Below are positions 45,170-54,119 of a stretch of DNA of 64,000 nt, in pieces. Position 1 is the first letter of the stretch. Each line of letters begins with the position of its first letter. Source of the DNA: Erythrobacter cryptus DSM 12079 (GTDB taxonomy: Bacteria; Pseudomonadota; Alphaproteobacteria; Sphingomonadales; Sphingomonadaceae); contig NZ_AUHC01000001.1 in the NCBI RefSeq assembly GCF_000422985.1, positions 248,001 to 312,000 on the forward strand. The letters run 5' to 3'. A model generated the notes under the pieces. The model was not told where the DNA came from, did no database searches, and was given only the letters and a program-made list of their open reading frames with translations. The position numbers and the translations under genes are program-made.

Positions 45170-47065
45170 CTAGGCCGCAGGGCCAAGCCGCGCGAGCGCC
45201 CTTTCCAACATCAGCAATTGCCACAGGCTACGAGCATGGTCGGCCCGCCCGGCGATATGCGCCTCGGCCATGGCGGCGATCGCCTCGGGCTTGAACATGC
45301 CGGTCTGCGCCAGCCCGCCGCTGGCGATCCCCCGCGCCGCGCCGGCGAGCGGCCCCTTGAGCCACTCGGCGATCGGGGTGACAAAGCCCTGCTTGGGCCG
45401 GTAAAGCACCTCGTGGGGCAGATAGCGCGTGAGCGTGTGCTTGAGCAGCGCCTTGCCGATGGTGCCGCGCACCCTTTCGCGCTCGGGCAGGCGCGCGGCA
45501 AAGGCAACAAGGCGATGATCGAGCAGCGGCTCGCGCGCCTCGAGGCTCACCGCCATGCTGGTGCGGTCGATCTTGGTGAGGATATCGCCCGGTAGCCAAA
45601 AGGCCAGATCGGCATATTGCGCCCGGTCGAGCCCCGAACGCGCCGGCGCAGCGCGCATCAGCGCCACGAGTTCATCCTCGGCGCGAAAGCCGCCAAGCTC
45701 AGCGACAAAGCTGTCGGTATAGAGCGCGCGGCGCTGCTCGGGCGGCGTGATCGCCAGCGCCCGAGCATAGGCTTCCTCGCCGCTTTCGGCGAGCGCGAGC
45801 AGCGTGGTCTTGGCGCGCAGCGGGCGCGGCGCCCAATCGGCCTTGGGCCAGACGCGCCCGAGCGTGCCGAATACCCCGGCCCGCAACCCCGCGGGCAGCA
45901 GCGCGCGCAGGCGCTCCTCATGATGGTGGAACACCTGGCGGCGATAGCCGGCAAAGGCCTCGTCCGCCCCGTCGCCCGAGAGCGCCACCGTCACCCGCTC
46001 GCGCGCCAGCTCGCACACCCGCAGGGTGGGCAGCGCCGAGGCATCGGCAAAGGGCTCATCGAAGATCGCGGCGAGCCTATCGATCGCGGCGAAATCATTG
46101 GTGGCAACGATCCGCTCGGCATGATCGGCGCCAAAGCGCGCCGCGACCTGCCGGGCATGGGAGGTCTCGTCATAGGCAGCGACATCAAAGCCGATCGAAT
46201 AGGTCTGCACTGGGGCGGCACTCGCCTCGGCCATCAGCGCGACGACAGCGGAGGAATCGACCCCGCCCGAGAGGAAAGCGCCAAGCGGCACATCGGCAAC
46301 CATGCGCGCCTGCACCGCCTCGCGCAGCAGGTGGACGAGCCGGGCCGAAAGATCGGCGGTGCTGCCGGTCTCGCGCTCGGCAAAGGAAATCTCCCACCAG
46401 CGCTGCGGCGGCGGGGGCACCTTGCCCTGGGTGAGCAGGCGGAAATGCCCGGCGGGGAGCTTTTCCACCCCGGCAAGGATGGCGTGGCTATCGGGTACAT
46501 AGCCCCAGGCCAGATAGGCCTCGATCGCCTGCGGGCTCAAACGCCGGCGCAGCAGCGGGTGGGCGAGCAGGCCCTTGAGTTCGGAGGCAAAGGCAATGCT
46601 GCCATCGGAAAGCGCTGCGGTGTAGAGCGGCTTGACCCCAAAGCGGTCGCGCGCAAGCAGCAATTGGCGCTTTTCGCGGTCGAACAGGGCAAAGGCGAAC
46701 ATGCCATCGAGCCGCGCAAGGCAATCCGTGCCCCATTGCTGCCAGGCGGCAAGGATCACCTCGGTATCGCCGCTGGTGCGGAACACATGGCCCGCCGCTT
46801 CGAGTTCGCGGCGCAGGGCGCGGAAATTGTAGATCTCGCCGTTGAAGACGATCACCGCGCGGCCATCGGCCGAGGCCATCGGCTGGGGCGATCCGGCCAG
46901 ATCGATGATCGAGAGGCGCCGGTGACCGAGCCCTACCCCGTGATCGGTCCACACCCCCGAGCCGTCCGGCCCGCGGTGGGCGAGCGCATCGCACATGCGC
47001 ACGAGGCGCGCGGGATCAACCGGCTTGGGGGTTTCGGCATGGAAGATCCCGGCAATTCCGCACAT
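45170..47065 (-). CDS. XrtA-associated amidotransferase (asparagine synthase-like)
   Basis: A 631-residue protein with an N-terminal glutamine amidotransferase domain (Cys2 in MCGIAGIFHAE, then LAHRGPDGSGVW and VFNGEIYNFRALR) and a C-terminal asparagine synthetase domain with the PP-loop SGGVDSSAVVALM. It matches the exosortase A-associated amidotransferase 1 type rather than a housekeeping AsnB, judging from its place at the end of the XrtA operon. It probably amidates a sugar or another precursor of the exopolysaccharide. The start follows from Cys2 being required at the N-terminus. It lies 14 bases after xrtA. Confidence 0.93.
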   Translation of the reverse strand: MCGIAGIFHAETPKPVDPARLVRMCDALAHRGPDGSGVWTDHGVGLGHRRLSIIDLAGSPQPMASADGRAVIVFNGEIYNFRALRRELEAAGHVFRTSGDTEVILAAWQQWGTDCLARLDGMFAFALFDREKRQLLLARDRFGVKPLYTAALSDGSIAFASELKGLLAHPLLRRRLSPQAIEAYLAWGYVPDSHAILAGVEKLPAGHFRLLTQGKVPPPPQRWWEISFAERETGSTADLSARLVHLLREAVQARMVADVPLGAFLSGGVDSSAVVALMAEASAAPVQTYSIGFDVAAYDETSHARQVAARFGADHAERIVATNDFAAIDRLAAIFDEPFADASALPTLRVCELARERVTVALSGDGADEAFAGYRRQVFHHHEERLRALLPAGLRAGVFGTLGRVWPKADWAPRPLRAKTTLLALAESGEEAYARALAITPPEQRRALYTDSFVAELGGFRAEDELVALMRAAPARSGLDRAQYADLAFWLPGDILTKIDRTSMAVSLEAREPLLDHRLVAFAARLPERERVRGTIGKALLKHTLTRYLPHEVLYRPKQGFVTPIAEWLKGPLAGAARGIASGGLAQTGMFKPEAIAAMAEAHIAGRADHARSLWQLLMLERALARLGPAA

Positions 47066-47079
47066 CGCGCGTGCTGGGC

Positions 47080-48087
47080 CTAGAGCATGGCGAGCGCTGC
47101 GGCAATCGCGGCCAGCACCGCAATGCCAAGCGCACCGGCGGCGGGCGGCAGGGTGATGCGCTCGGCCCGGGCGAGCCAGCCCCACTGCGCCAGCGCCTCG
47201 GGCGGCCAGCCATAGGTTTCAGGCTCGCGCTCGAACCAGCGCCAGGCCGCGGCAAGCAGCCCGGCAACGATGAGCGCGAAAAACACCCAGCCATAGACGA
47301 TGTGATCGAACCCGGTTGCCGCCTCGGCGCCGATGAACTGCGCGACATAGACCGTCGCCCAGGCGCGCACGCCATTGGCCAAAATCGGCACGATCAAGCA
47401 GGCGATCAGGAAGGCCGCGCGCCGCTGCCAGCTCACAAAACGGGTGAAGATGACGAGCACGCCGAGCGTCACCATCGCCACCAGGAACTTCACCCCCGAA
47501 CAGGCCTCGGCCACGATGAACAGCCCGGCAGGGGTGTGGATGTGGATCCCCTCGATCCGCGCGGGGATGCCGCTCCAATGGGTGAGCGCAATGGTGATCT
47601 TGGCCGTGATCACTTGCAGCGGCGGGATGATCTCATCGCCAAAGGGGACGAGGAAGGCGCCCATGCCCAGCGGCAGGGCGAGTGTGAGGCTGGCGCGCAG
47701 GCCGAGGAGCGTGAGCACCGCGGCCTGGAGAGCGCCCACCGCGCCGGCATGGGCGAGCAGGTTGATGCCGCTTACCCGCCCGATCAGCCACAGCGCCAGC
47801 GCCGCTGCCACCAATGCAAGGCCGGGGGCAAAGGGCTGCGGGGCAAGGCGCGCCAGCGCGCCGGCCTTGAGCCGCACCAGCCACGCGACGATGAAGGGCA
47901 CGAGCAGCAGGTGATTGTAGGTGTCGATGTTCCACCACTGGTGGAGCATCTCGCCCCAGCTCGGGGCGGTGGCGGCAACGAGCGCCAGCACGGCTGCGCC
48001 GAGCGTGACCAGCGGCGCGCGCCAGGTGGCGGGCAGCGCGGCCAGCATCGCCGGGGCAGGCGCGGTTGCGAGCGGCTCAGGCGGCAT
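47080..48087 (-). CDS. xrtA: Exosortase A (no EpsI domain)
   Basis: A 335-residue polytopic membrane protein with about eight helices. Exosortases cleave the PEP-CTERM sorting signal of exported proteins. The proposed catalytic triad is present: Cys196 in IVAEACSGVKFLVA, Arg241 in ILANGVRAWATVY, and His262 in GFDHIVYGW. Many XrtA proteins carry a soluble C-terminal EpsI domain after the last helix. This one stops right after a helix-like segment (ALGIAVLAAIAAALAML). I chose ATG 48087, which overlaps the glycosyltransferase end by 11 bases; a longer TTG start is possible. Confidence 0.93.
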   Translation of the reverse strand: MPPEPLATAPAPAMLAALPATWRAPLVTLGAAVLALVAATAPSWGEMLHQWWNIDTYNHLLLVPFIVAWLVRLKAGALARLAPQPFAPGLALVAAALALWLIGRVSGINLLAHAGAVGALQAAVLTLLGLRASLTLALPLGMGAFLVPFGDEIIPPLQVITAKITIALTHWSGIPARIEGIHIHTPAGLFIVAEACSGVKFLVAMVTLGVLVIFTRFVSWQRRAAFLIACLIVPILANGVRAWATVYVAQFIGAEAATGFDHIVYGWVFFALIVAGLLAAAWRWFEREPETYGWPPEALAQWGWLARAERITLPPAAGALGIAVLAAIAAALAML

Positions 48088-49300
48088 GTCGCGCCCGCTC
48101 CCCTTCGATCCCGACGAGGCCGGCAAGCGGGGCGAGCATGGCTTCCCACCCGTGCTCCGCGATCACGAAGCGCCGCGCCGCCGCGCCGAGGCGCCCGGCA
48201 GCCTCGCGATCGGCAAGCAGGTCGGCAATGCGCCCCACCATCGCCACGGGGTCGGCGGGGCTGACCAGCCAATGGACCCCGTCGCGCGCGGCAATTCCCG
48301 TCGCCGCCTCGGGGGTGAGCACCACGGGCCGGGCCATGGCCATGGCCTCGAGCACCTTGTTCTGCACCCCGCGCGCGATCATCAGCGGGGCGAGCACCGC
48401 ATCGGCCGCGGCGAGGAAGGGGCGCACATCGGGAACCTCGCCCCATACCCGCACGCCCGCTTGGCCCGCTGCGGCGCGCAGCCGCGCCGTGGGCGCGCGC
48501 CCGACCACGTGAAAGCACGCCTCGGGCCAGCGCGCGCGCAGCTGGGGCATGAGCGCTTCGATCACCCACAGCGCCGCTTGCTCGTTGGGGCGATAGTCCA
48601 TCTGTCCGGTGAAGACGAAATGCGGCCCCGGGGCGCGCGCAAGTGCCGGATGTGGCTGGGCTGCGGCGGGATCGAAACGGGCCGCATCAATGCCATTGCC
48701 GATCACCCGGATATTGACCTTCCCGGGCGCGTCCAGGCGGCTGCGATAGAGCGCTGCCTCGTTCTCTGAAATCAGCAGGGTGGCATGGGCGCGGTGGCCG
48801 AGGCGCTCCTCCTCGGCGGCGAGCAACCGCGCCTCGCGCGCGTTGAGCCACACCCGCTCGCCCGCGGCGGCATAGGCGGCAAACTTGGCGCTATCGACAT
48901 CGCACAGGTCAACCACCACCCTGCCGGGATAATCATCGGGCACGAACTGGCCCATCTGGCCCGAGAACACCACGATCGCGCTGATGGGGCGTGCGGCCAG
49001 CGTCGCGCGCACGAAGGCGGCAAGGCGGCGGCTGGCAAAGGCGGCAAGGCTCACCGGCCTTCCCGTCAGCACCGCCTCGGCCCCGGCAAGAAGCAGCGGC
49101 TTTGCCCGGCGCACCACGCAAGCCGAAGCAGCAAGGGCGCGCAGCGCGGCCTCGGCCGCAGGGTCATGGCCCTCGGCAAAGCAGCCGACATGCACCGGGG
49201 CGAGGCGGGAGAGCGCCTGGAGGAGATGGTGCGAGCGGATGCGATCGCCGCGGTCGGGCGGAAAGGGCACGCGGTGGGCCAGAAACAGGATCTCGCCCAT
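48077..49300 (-). CDS. XrtA-associated glycosyltransferase (TIGR03087 type)
   Basis: A 407-residue GT-B glycosyltransferase of the GT4 kind. The N-terminal acceptor half starts with ILFLAHRVPFPPDRGDRIRS, the classic opening of the PEP-CTERM/EpsH1-linked sugar transferases. The donor half has HFVFTGQMDYRPNEQAALWV, VRVWGEVPDVRPFLAAAD and the nucleotide-sugar segment GVQNKVLEAMAMARPVV, followed by a TPEAATGI loop. Its ATG overlaps the FemAB-like gene stop by one base. It should add a sugar to the lipid-linked exopolysaccharide unit. Confidence 0.93.
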   Translation of the reverse strand: MGEILFLAHRVPFPPDRGDRIRSHHLLQALSRLAPVHVGCFAEGHDPAAEAALRALAASACVVRRAKPLLLAGAEAVLTGRPVSLAAFASRRLAAFVRATLAARPISAIVVFSGQMGQFVPDDYPGRVVVDLCDVDSAKFAAYAAAGERVWLNAREARLLAAEEERLGHRAHATLLISENEAALYRSRLDAPGKVNIRVIGNGIDAARFDPAAAQPHPALARAPGPHFVFTGQMDYRPNEQAALWVIEALMPQLRARWPEACFHVVGRAPTARLRAAAGQAGVRVWGEVPDVRPFLAAADAVLAPLMIARGVQNKVLEAMAMARPVVLTPEAATGIAARDGVHWLVSPADPVAMVGRIADLLADREAAGRLGAAARRFVIAEHGWEAMLAPLAGLVGIEGERARHAA

Positions 49301-50361
49301 CACGCCAGCCCACGCGCGATCCACGGCCCCAGGGTGTTGGCGATCGGCAGCGGCAGCTTCTTCCACAGCGCGATCTTGCGCGAATAGGCGGCATCGGTGG
49401 GATCGGCCCGGCGCGCCGGTGCGCCTGCCGCGCTCCAGGCGGCATAGGTCAACGGTTCGGGCGCGAAGCCCCAGTTCTTCTTGAAGTGATAGGGGCCGCT
49501 GCCGGTCTTGGAGCGGCCGAAATCGAAACGCGCCATGCCCCGGCTGCGGGCATGGCCCATGAGGGCGTAATACATCACCTCATTGGCCCGGGCCACGCGG
49601 GCGGCAAACACGCCCCCGCCCCAGAACGGCATCACGGCGCCGGCGTGATAGAAGCTGAGCACGCTCGCCAGCGGCCGCTCCCCCGCCCACACGGTGAGGA
49701 TGTCGCTCTCCTCGGCAAAGGCATCGAGCATGGCGGCAAACAGCCGCCGCGGAAACACCGGGGTGCCAAGATTGCGCACGCTGGCGCTGTAGCAGGCGTA
49801 ATGCGCGGCCAAATCGCCTGCACCCCGCCCGATGGTGATGCGGTGGCCCATGGCAAGGCCCTTGCGCACCTCGGCGCGGGCCTTGCGCGGGATGGCGGCA
49901 AGCTCGGCCTCGTCGCTCGGCGCGAGCGGGCGGGCAAAGCCGCAATGCCGGTCGCTCCAGGCCTCCCAGCCCTGGGGGATCGGCCCGCCGCGCAGCTCGA
50001 TCGTGGCAAAACCGTCGGCCCTGGCGCGCGCCTCGGCGGCGCTGGCGAGCGCCCGCGCGGCCGCCTCGCTTTCGGCGATGATCCCCCCGCCCACGCCAAA
50101 GCCGCTCGAGACCAGTGCTTTGCCGAACAGGGCCGAGCGCACCTCGGTGAGCGGCAGCCATCCGGTGATCACCCCGAGCCGCTCGCACACCAGGCCTGCG
50201 GCGCGCTGGCCGGTGCCAGCCTCGACCGCCATGAGCCAGGCCGGGCGGTGGAACAGGCTTCCCGCCTTTTCGGCCACGAAGCCCTCGATCCGCCGACGCG
50301 TGGCGGCATCGGCAAGATCAGCCGCGCGCACGCTGTGGCCGAGGGCGAGCGGCGCGTTCAT
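49300..50361 (-). CDS. FemAB-like XrtA-associated protein
   Basis: A 353-residue acyltransferase-like protein of the FemAB/GNAT superfamily, of the kind that occurs in PEP-CTERM loci (TIGR03019 type). Visible marks are SLFHRPAWLMAVEAGTGQ, IPRKARAEVRKGLAMG, and the GNAT-like core with AHYACYSASVRNLGTPVF. FDFGRSKTGSGPYHFKKNWG is the conserved C-terminal signature. FemAB proteins transfer aminoacyl groups to peptidoglycan precursors; the acceptor here is unknown and may be the polysaccharide. It overlaps the deacetylase gene by four bases. Confidence 0.92.
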   Translation of the reverse strand: MNAPLALGHSVRAADLADAATRRRIEGFVAEKAGSLFHRPAWLMAVEAGTGQRAAGLVCERLGVITGWLPLTEVRSALFGKALVSSGFGVGGGIIAESEAAARALASAAEARARADGFATIELRGGPIPQGWEAWSDRHCGFARPLAPSDEAELAAIPRKARAEVRKGLAMGHRITIGRGAGDLAAHYACYSASVRNLGTPVFPRRLFAAMLDAFAEESDILTVWAGERPLASVLSFYHAGAVMPFWGGGVFAARVARANEVMYYALMGHARSRGMARFDFGRSKTGSGPYHFKKNWGFAPEPLTYAAWSAAGAPARRADPTDAAYSRKIALWKKLPLPIANTLGPWIARGLA

Positions 50362-51272
50362 GCCGCCACTCCGGTGATCTGGCCTGTCTCTGCCGCAAGG
50401 CGCGCGGCCTCACGATGCGCCACCAGATCCATCCGCCCCCAGCGGAAGGCGTGAACGAGCGCCTTCAGCTTGCCCGCCATCTGCGCAAGGCCGGTGTAGT
50501 GGCGCAGGCGCGCACGCATCGGCGCGTGGCTGAGGCGGGGCTGATCGGGATCGATCTCCCAAGGGTGGAAATAGAAGATCGCCGGGCGGCCCTCGCGGCG
50601 GTTGACCTGGCGGATCGCCCAGCGCGAGAAGGCATAGGGCAGCACCCGGAAGAAGCCCCCTCCCCCCGCCGCCACCCGGCGTCCGCCGAGCATGGCGGTG
50701 GTGACGGGCAGTTCGATAAGATCGGCCCAGGGCAGCGGACGGAAGGCAAAGCGCGGCGCCTCGGGCCAGCCATAGTGGTCATGCACCACCGGGGCCACGC
50801 TCGAGGAATAGGCATAACCCTGCGCGGCAAGCTCGGCAAAGGCCCAGGGCGTGCGCTGGTCGATGGAGAAGCTGGGGGCGCGATAGCCGCGCACCGCCAC
50901 CCCGGCGCAATCCTCGATCACCGCGCGCGCCTTGCGGATATCCGCTGCAAATTCCTTCGGCGTGAAGGTGAACACCCGGGCATGGTCAAAGCCGTGGCTC
51001 GCCAGTTCATGCCCCGCATCGGCGATGCGGCGGATCATCTCGGGATGGCGCTGCGCCACCCAGCCAAGGGTGAAGAAGGTGGCGTGCACCTCGGCCTCGG
51101 CGAAAAGATCGAGCACGCGATAGATATTGTCGGCCACGCGGGTCTTGATGCTGTCCCACTCGTCGCGGGCGATCACGTTCTCGAAGGCGCCGACCTGAAA
51201 CCAGTCCTCAACATCGACCGACAGGCCGTTGAGAATGGCCGGCTGACCTGCACCATCGGCTTGTGCCATCAT
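50358..51272 (-). CDS. XrtA-associated polysaccharide deacetylase
   Basis: A 304-residue NodB-type carbohydrate esterase family 4 protein (TIGR03006 type). The metal-binding motifs are NGLSVDVEDWFQ (Asp pair), HELASHGFDHARV (His-x3-His), and GYRAPSFSIDQRTPW (catalytic Arg). A late YFHPWEIDPDQPR supplies the second His. There is no signal peptide, usual for this subgroup. It probably removes N-acetyl groups from the exopolysaccharide. ATG 51272 or 51269; the start is two bases after the ATPase stop. Confidence 0.94.
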   Translation of the reverse strand: MMAQADGAGQPAILNGLSVDVEDWFQVGAFENVIARDEWDSIKTRVADNIYRVLDLFAEAEVHATFFTLGWVAQRHPEMIRRIADAGHELASHGFDHARVFTFTPKEFAADIRKARAVIEDCAGVAVRGYRAPSFSIDQRTPWAFAELAAQGYAYSSSVAPVVHDHYGWPEAPRFAFRPLPWADLIELPVTTAMLGGRRVAAGGGGFFRVLPYAFSRWAIRQVNRREGRPAIFYFHPWEIDPDQPRLSHAPMRARLRHYTGLAQMAGKLKALVHAFRWGRMDLVAHREAARLAAETGQITGVAA

Positions 51273-51274
51273 GG

Positions 51275-52450
51275 TCAGGCCGCCTCGCGCGAGGGGCGAT
51301 CCTCGAGCCACTCGATCAGCATGGTGAGCACGTGGCGGAAGGATTGCTCCTGTTCCTCGAGCCGCGCCTCGATCCGCGCCAGCGCTGTGCCAAGGCGCGC
51401 CTCGGCCTCCTCATCGACGCCATCACCCACCCCGGCCGGTTGGGCGCGGCCGGCGGCCTGCAATTCGCTGATCGCTGCCTCAAGCTCGGCGGTGCGCGCG
51501 TCGCGGTCAGCCAGCAGCGCGGCGACCTCGGCGGTGGGCATGGTCTCGGGCGCCGCCGCAGGCGCGGCGGGCGCTGGCGCGGCCTCGGGCGCGGCGCGCA
51601 GATCGGCATGGCTTCGCGCCCCCCCGGCGCCGCGGGTCTGATCGGCCTTCATCTCGGCGATCACGGCATCGAGCATGGCATTATCAAGCGCGTCGCGCTC
51701 CTCGATCGCGCCGAGCAGCAGCAGCCGGTTCATCACCTGGTTGACCCGCCGCGGTATCCCGTCGGTGTGGCGATAGAGCGCCTCGAGCAGCCCTTCGGCA
51801 AAGCGCGGGTGGCCCTGCCAGCCCACCTGCGCCAGCCGGTGGCGCACGTAATGGGCAACTTCGCCAGCATCGAGCGCTTCGAGATGGTGCGAGGCGATGA
51901 TCCGCTGGCGCAATTGCTCGAGGCCCGGATGATGCGCAAGGGTGCGCCGGAACTCGGGCTGGCCGAGCAGCAGGCATTGCAGCAACGGGTGGGCACCAAG
52001 CTGGAAGTTGGAGAGCATCCGCAGCTCCTCGAGCGCGGCAAGATCAAGGTTCTGGCACTCGTCGACCACCAGCAGACAGCGCCGCCCGGCGCGCGCCTCG
52101 TCCTGGAGGAAGCGCTCGATCGCGCCGAGGGCCGCGGCCTTGTCGTGGCCCTCGACCGCAAGGCCAAAGGCCTGGGCAACGACATGGACGATCTCGGCCC
52201 CGTCAAGCGCGCTGGTCACCACCTGGGCCACGGTAAGCGCACCCGGATCGATGCGCTCCATCAGATGCGCCACCAGGGTCGATTTGCCCGCGCCGATCTC
52301 GCCGGTGATGACGATGAAGCCCTCGCCCTGGGCAAGCCCATAGCCGAGATAGCTCATCGCCTTCCTGTGGCTGGCGCTTTCGAAATAGAAGTGCGGATCA
52401 GGGGTGAGCTGGAAGGGCCTGCCGCTGAAACCGTAGAACTGTTCGTACAT
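51275..52450 (-). CDS. XrtA-associated ATPase (ExeA-like)
   Basis: A 391-residue AAA ATPase of the GspA/ExeA kind (TIGR03015 type). It opens MYEQFYGFSGRPFQLTPDP, then Walker A ITGEIGAGKSTLVAHL, Walker B LLVVDECQNLDLAALEEL, and HTDGIPRRVNQVMNRLLLLG as sensor 2. The last 100 residues are Ala/Pro-rich linker plus a coiled coil. Its job in the polysaccharide export system is unknown. It may energise or position the secretion apparatus. It lies between the outer membrane barrel and the deacetylase in the operon. Confidence 0.93.
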   Translation of the reverse strand: MYEQFYGFSGRPFQLTPDPHFYFESASHRKAMSYLGYGLAQGEGFIVITGEIGAGKSTLVAHLMERIDPGALTVAQVVTSALDGAEIVHVVAQAFGLAVEGHDKAAALGAIERFLQDEARAGRRCLLVVDECQNLDLAALEELRMLSNFQLGAHPLLQCLLLGQPEFRRTLAHHPGLEQLRQRIIASHHLEALDAGEVAHYVRHRLAQVGWQGHPRFAEGLLEALYRHTDGIPRRVNQVMNRLLLLGAIEERDALDNAMLDAVIAEMKADQTRGAGGARSHADLRAAPEAAPAPAAPAAAPETMPTAEVAALLADRDARTAELEAAISELQAAGRAQPAGVGDGVDEEAEARLGTALARIEARLEEQEQSFRHVLTMLIEWLEDRPSREAA

Positions 52451-52470
52451 GAGGCGTGAGGCTCCCCCGG

Positions 52471-54117
52471 CTAGAAATCGTAGCGCAGGCCCACCAGCGC
52501 GGTGGCATAGGCAAAGTCCTGCGCGTTGAACTCGCTGTCGAAATAGTCGACCGCCAGCGCCGCCCGGCCCGAGAGCCGGCGGGTGATCGCCTGGCTGTAG
52601 GCGGCCGAGGCGCCAAGCGCGGTCACGTCATTGTTGCCGGCCCCGTCGAACCAGTTGACATAGGCATTGGTGGTGAGGCTGGCATTGGCCCCGAGCTGGC
52701 GGGTGAGCCCGCCGATCACGTAATAGCTCTCGTCGGTCAGCCCATCGGCGGGCGCCAGCGCGGTGCCGGCCGCGGCGATGAAGGTGCGACGGTCATAGCC
52801 CGCGCCAAGCGCTGCGGTGGTGCGCCCGAACTGGCGCTGGTAGGAGGCGCGCACCCCGCGCCCGCGGAAGGCGGCCGAGCGCACCGAGCCGAGGCTGCCG
52901 ACCAGCGCCTGACCCTGGGTGCCGCTGACAAGGCCGCCGAAATCGCCGGTGACGGGGTTGCGGATCGCCTCGAAATCGCTGTCGAGCCCGGCGAGCGCAT
53001 TGTTGATCACCCCGCCAAAGCCACTCACCCCGTCATAGGCGGCGATCGCCAGCGCGCTGCGGGCATTGGGGGTGTAGGTGAAGGTGCCGTAATAGGTGGT
53101 CGAATCATAGCGCCGCCCCACCGCCGCGGCGAGGTTGGTGCGCGAGGAGGGGCGCCAGAGCACCCCCACGTCCCACAGCAACCCATCGACATCAAAGGCG
53201 ATCCGGCGCGGCGAGGATGGATCGGTGACGAAGCGGCCATCGCTGCCGATCACCGGGTTGCCATTGGCATCGCGCAGCGCATCGCGGCTCGAGATCTGCA
53301 CGTCCTCGTAGCCCGCGCCCGCCACCAGCGCGAGGCTGGGGCTGAGCGGCACGGTGACATCGCCGCGCACGTAAAGATCGCGCACCCGCTGGTCGAGATT
53401 GCCGATATCCTCCTGAAAACCGCCCGCGGTCACGGCAAGGCCCACGGGCAACACTTCGCCGGCGCGCACCCCGGCGCGCAGCTGCCCGAGATAGGTGACG
53501 CTGTCATCGAAGGCATCGACCAGCGCGCCCTGGGGGTTGATGATCGCCGCGTCGGTCTCGAAGCGGTTGTAGCCGACCCGGGCCACGCCCTCGATGCCGA
53601 CCCGCCCGACCTGGGTCTTGAGGCTCGGCCCGGCATAGAGGCTGTAGATGCGGCTTTCGGCATCCTCACGCACCAGCGGATTGGCGCTCGCCCCGCCCCC
53701 GCCATCGGCGCGGGTGCGCGCCGCCAGCGCCCCGGCCTCGAGGCTGAGCGCATTGGGGATCACCGCCAGCGTGCCGCGGGCAATCCCGCTCAGCGTGTCG
53801 GTGTCGATGCTGTCCTCGCCCCAGCCGATGTTGCGCTCATAGCGAAGCGAGACCGCCGCCCCACTGTTGCGGCCTTGCACATTGATGTCCACGCCCACGG
53901 CAACCTGGGTGAAGGTGAGCACGTCATCGCCAGGGGCGATCTCGGCCGAGAGCACCTGGGCGACCTCGATATAAGGCTGGATCACGCCGGCGCGGCGGGC
54001 CGGGGCGCCTGCCCCATCGCCCGCGCCCATGGCCTGCGCCCACACCGGCGCAGACGACAGGGCCAGCGCGGCGCCTGCCGCGGCCAGGGTGCCAAGCTGA
54101 AGGATGCGGGCACGCAT
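52471..54117 (-). CDS. XrtA-associated outer-membrane beta-barrel protein
   Basis: A 548-residue protein with a signal peptide (cleavage near APVWA-Q) and repeated amphipathic strands with aromatic ends. It finishes in VGLRYDF, the C-terminal Phe that targets barrel proteins to the outer membrane. It matches the TIGR03016 type found in PEP-CTERM systems. It probably forms the outer-membrane part of exopolysaccharide export, perhaps as a pore beside the export lipoprotein. It starts two bases after the tyrosine kinase stop. Confidence 0.93.
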   Translation of the reverse strand: MRARILQLGTLAAAGAALALSSAPVWAQAMGAGDGAGAPARRAGVIQPYIEVAQVLSAEIAPGDDVLTFTQVAVGVDINVQGRNSGAAVSLRYERNIGWGEDSIDTDTLSGIARGTLAVIPNALSLEAGALAARTRADGGGGASANPLVREDAESRIYSLYAGPSLKTQVGRVGIEGVARVGYNRFETDAAIINPQGALVDAFDDSVTYLGQLRAGVRAGEVLPVGLAVTAGGFQEDIGNLDQRVRDLYVRGDVTVPLSPSLALVAGAGYEDVQISSRDALRDANGNPVIGSDGRFVTDPSSPRRIAFDVDGLLWDVGVLWRPSSRTNLAAAVGRRYDSTTYYGTFTYTPNARSALAIAAYDGVSGFGGVINNALAGLDSDFEAIRNPVTGDFGGLVSGTQGQALVGSLGSVRSAAFRGRGVRASYQRQFGRTTAALGAGYDRRTFIAAAGTALAPADGLTDESYYVIGGLTRQLGANASLTTNAYVNWFDGAGNNDVTALGASAAYSQAITRRLSGRAALAVDYFDSEFNAQDFAYATALVGLRYDF

Positions 54118-54119
54118 GG

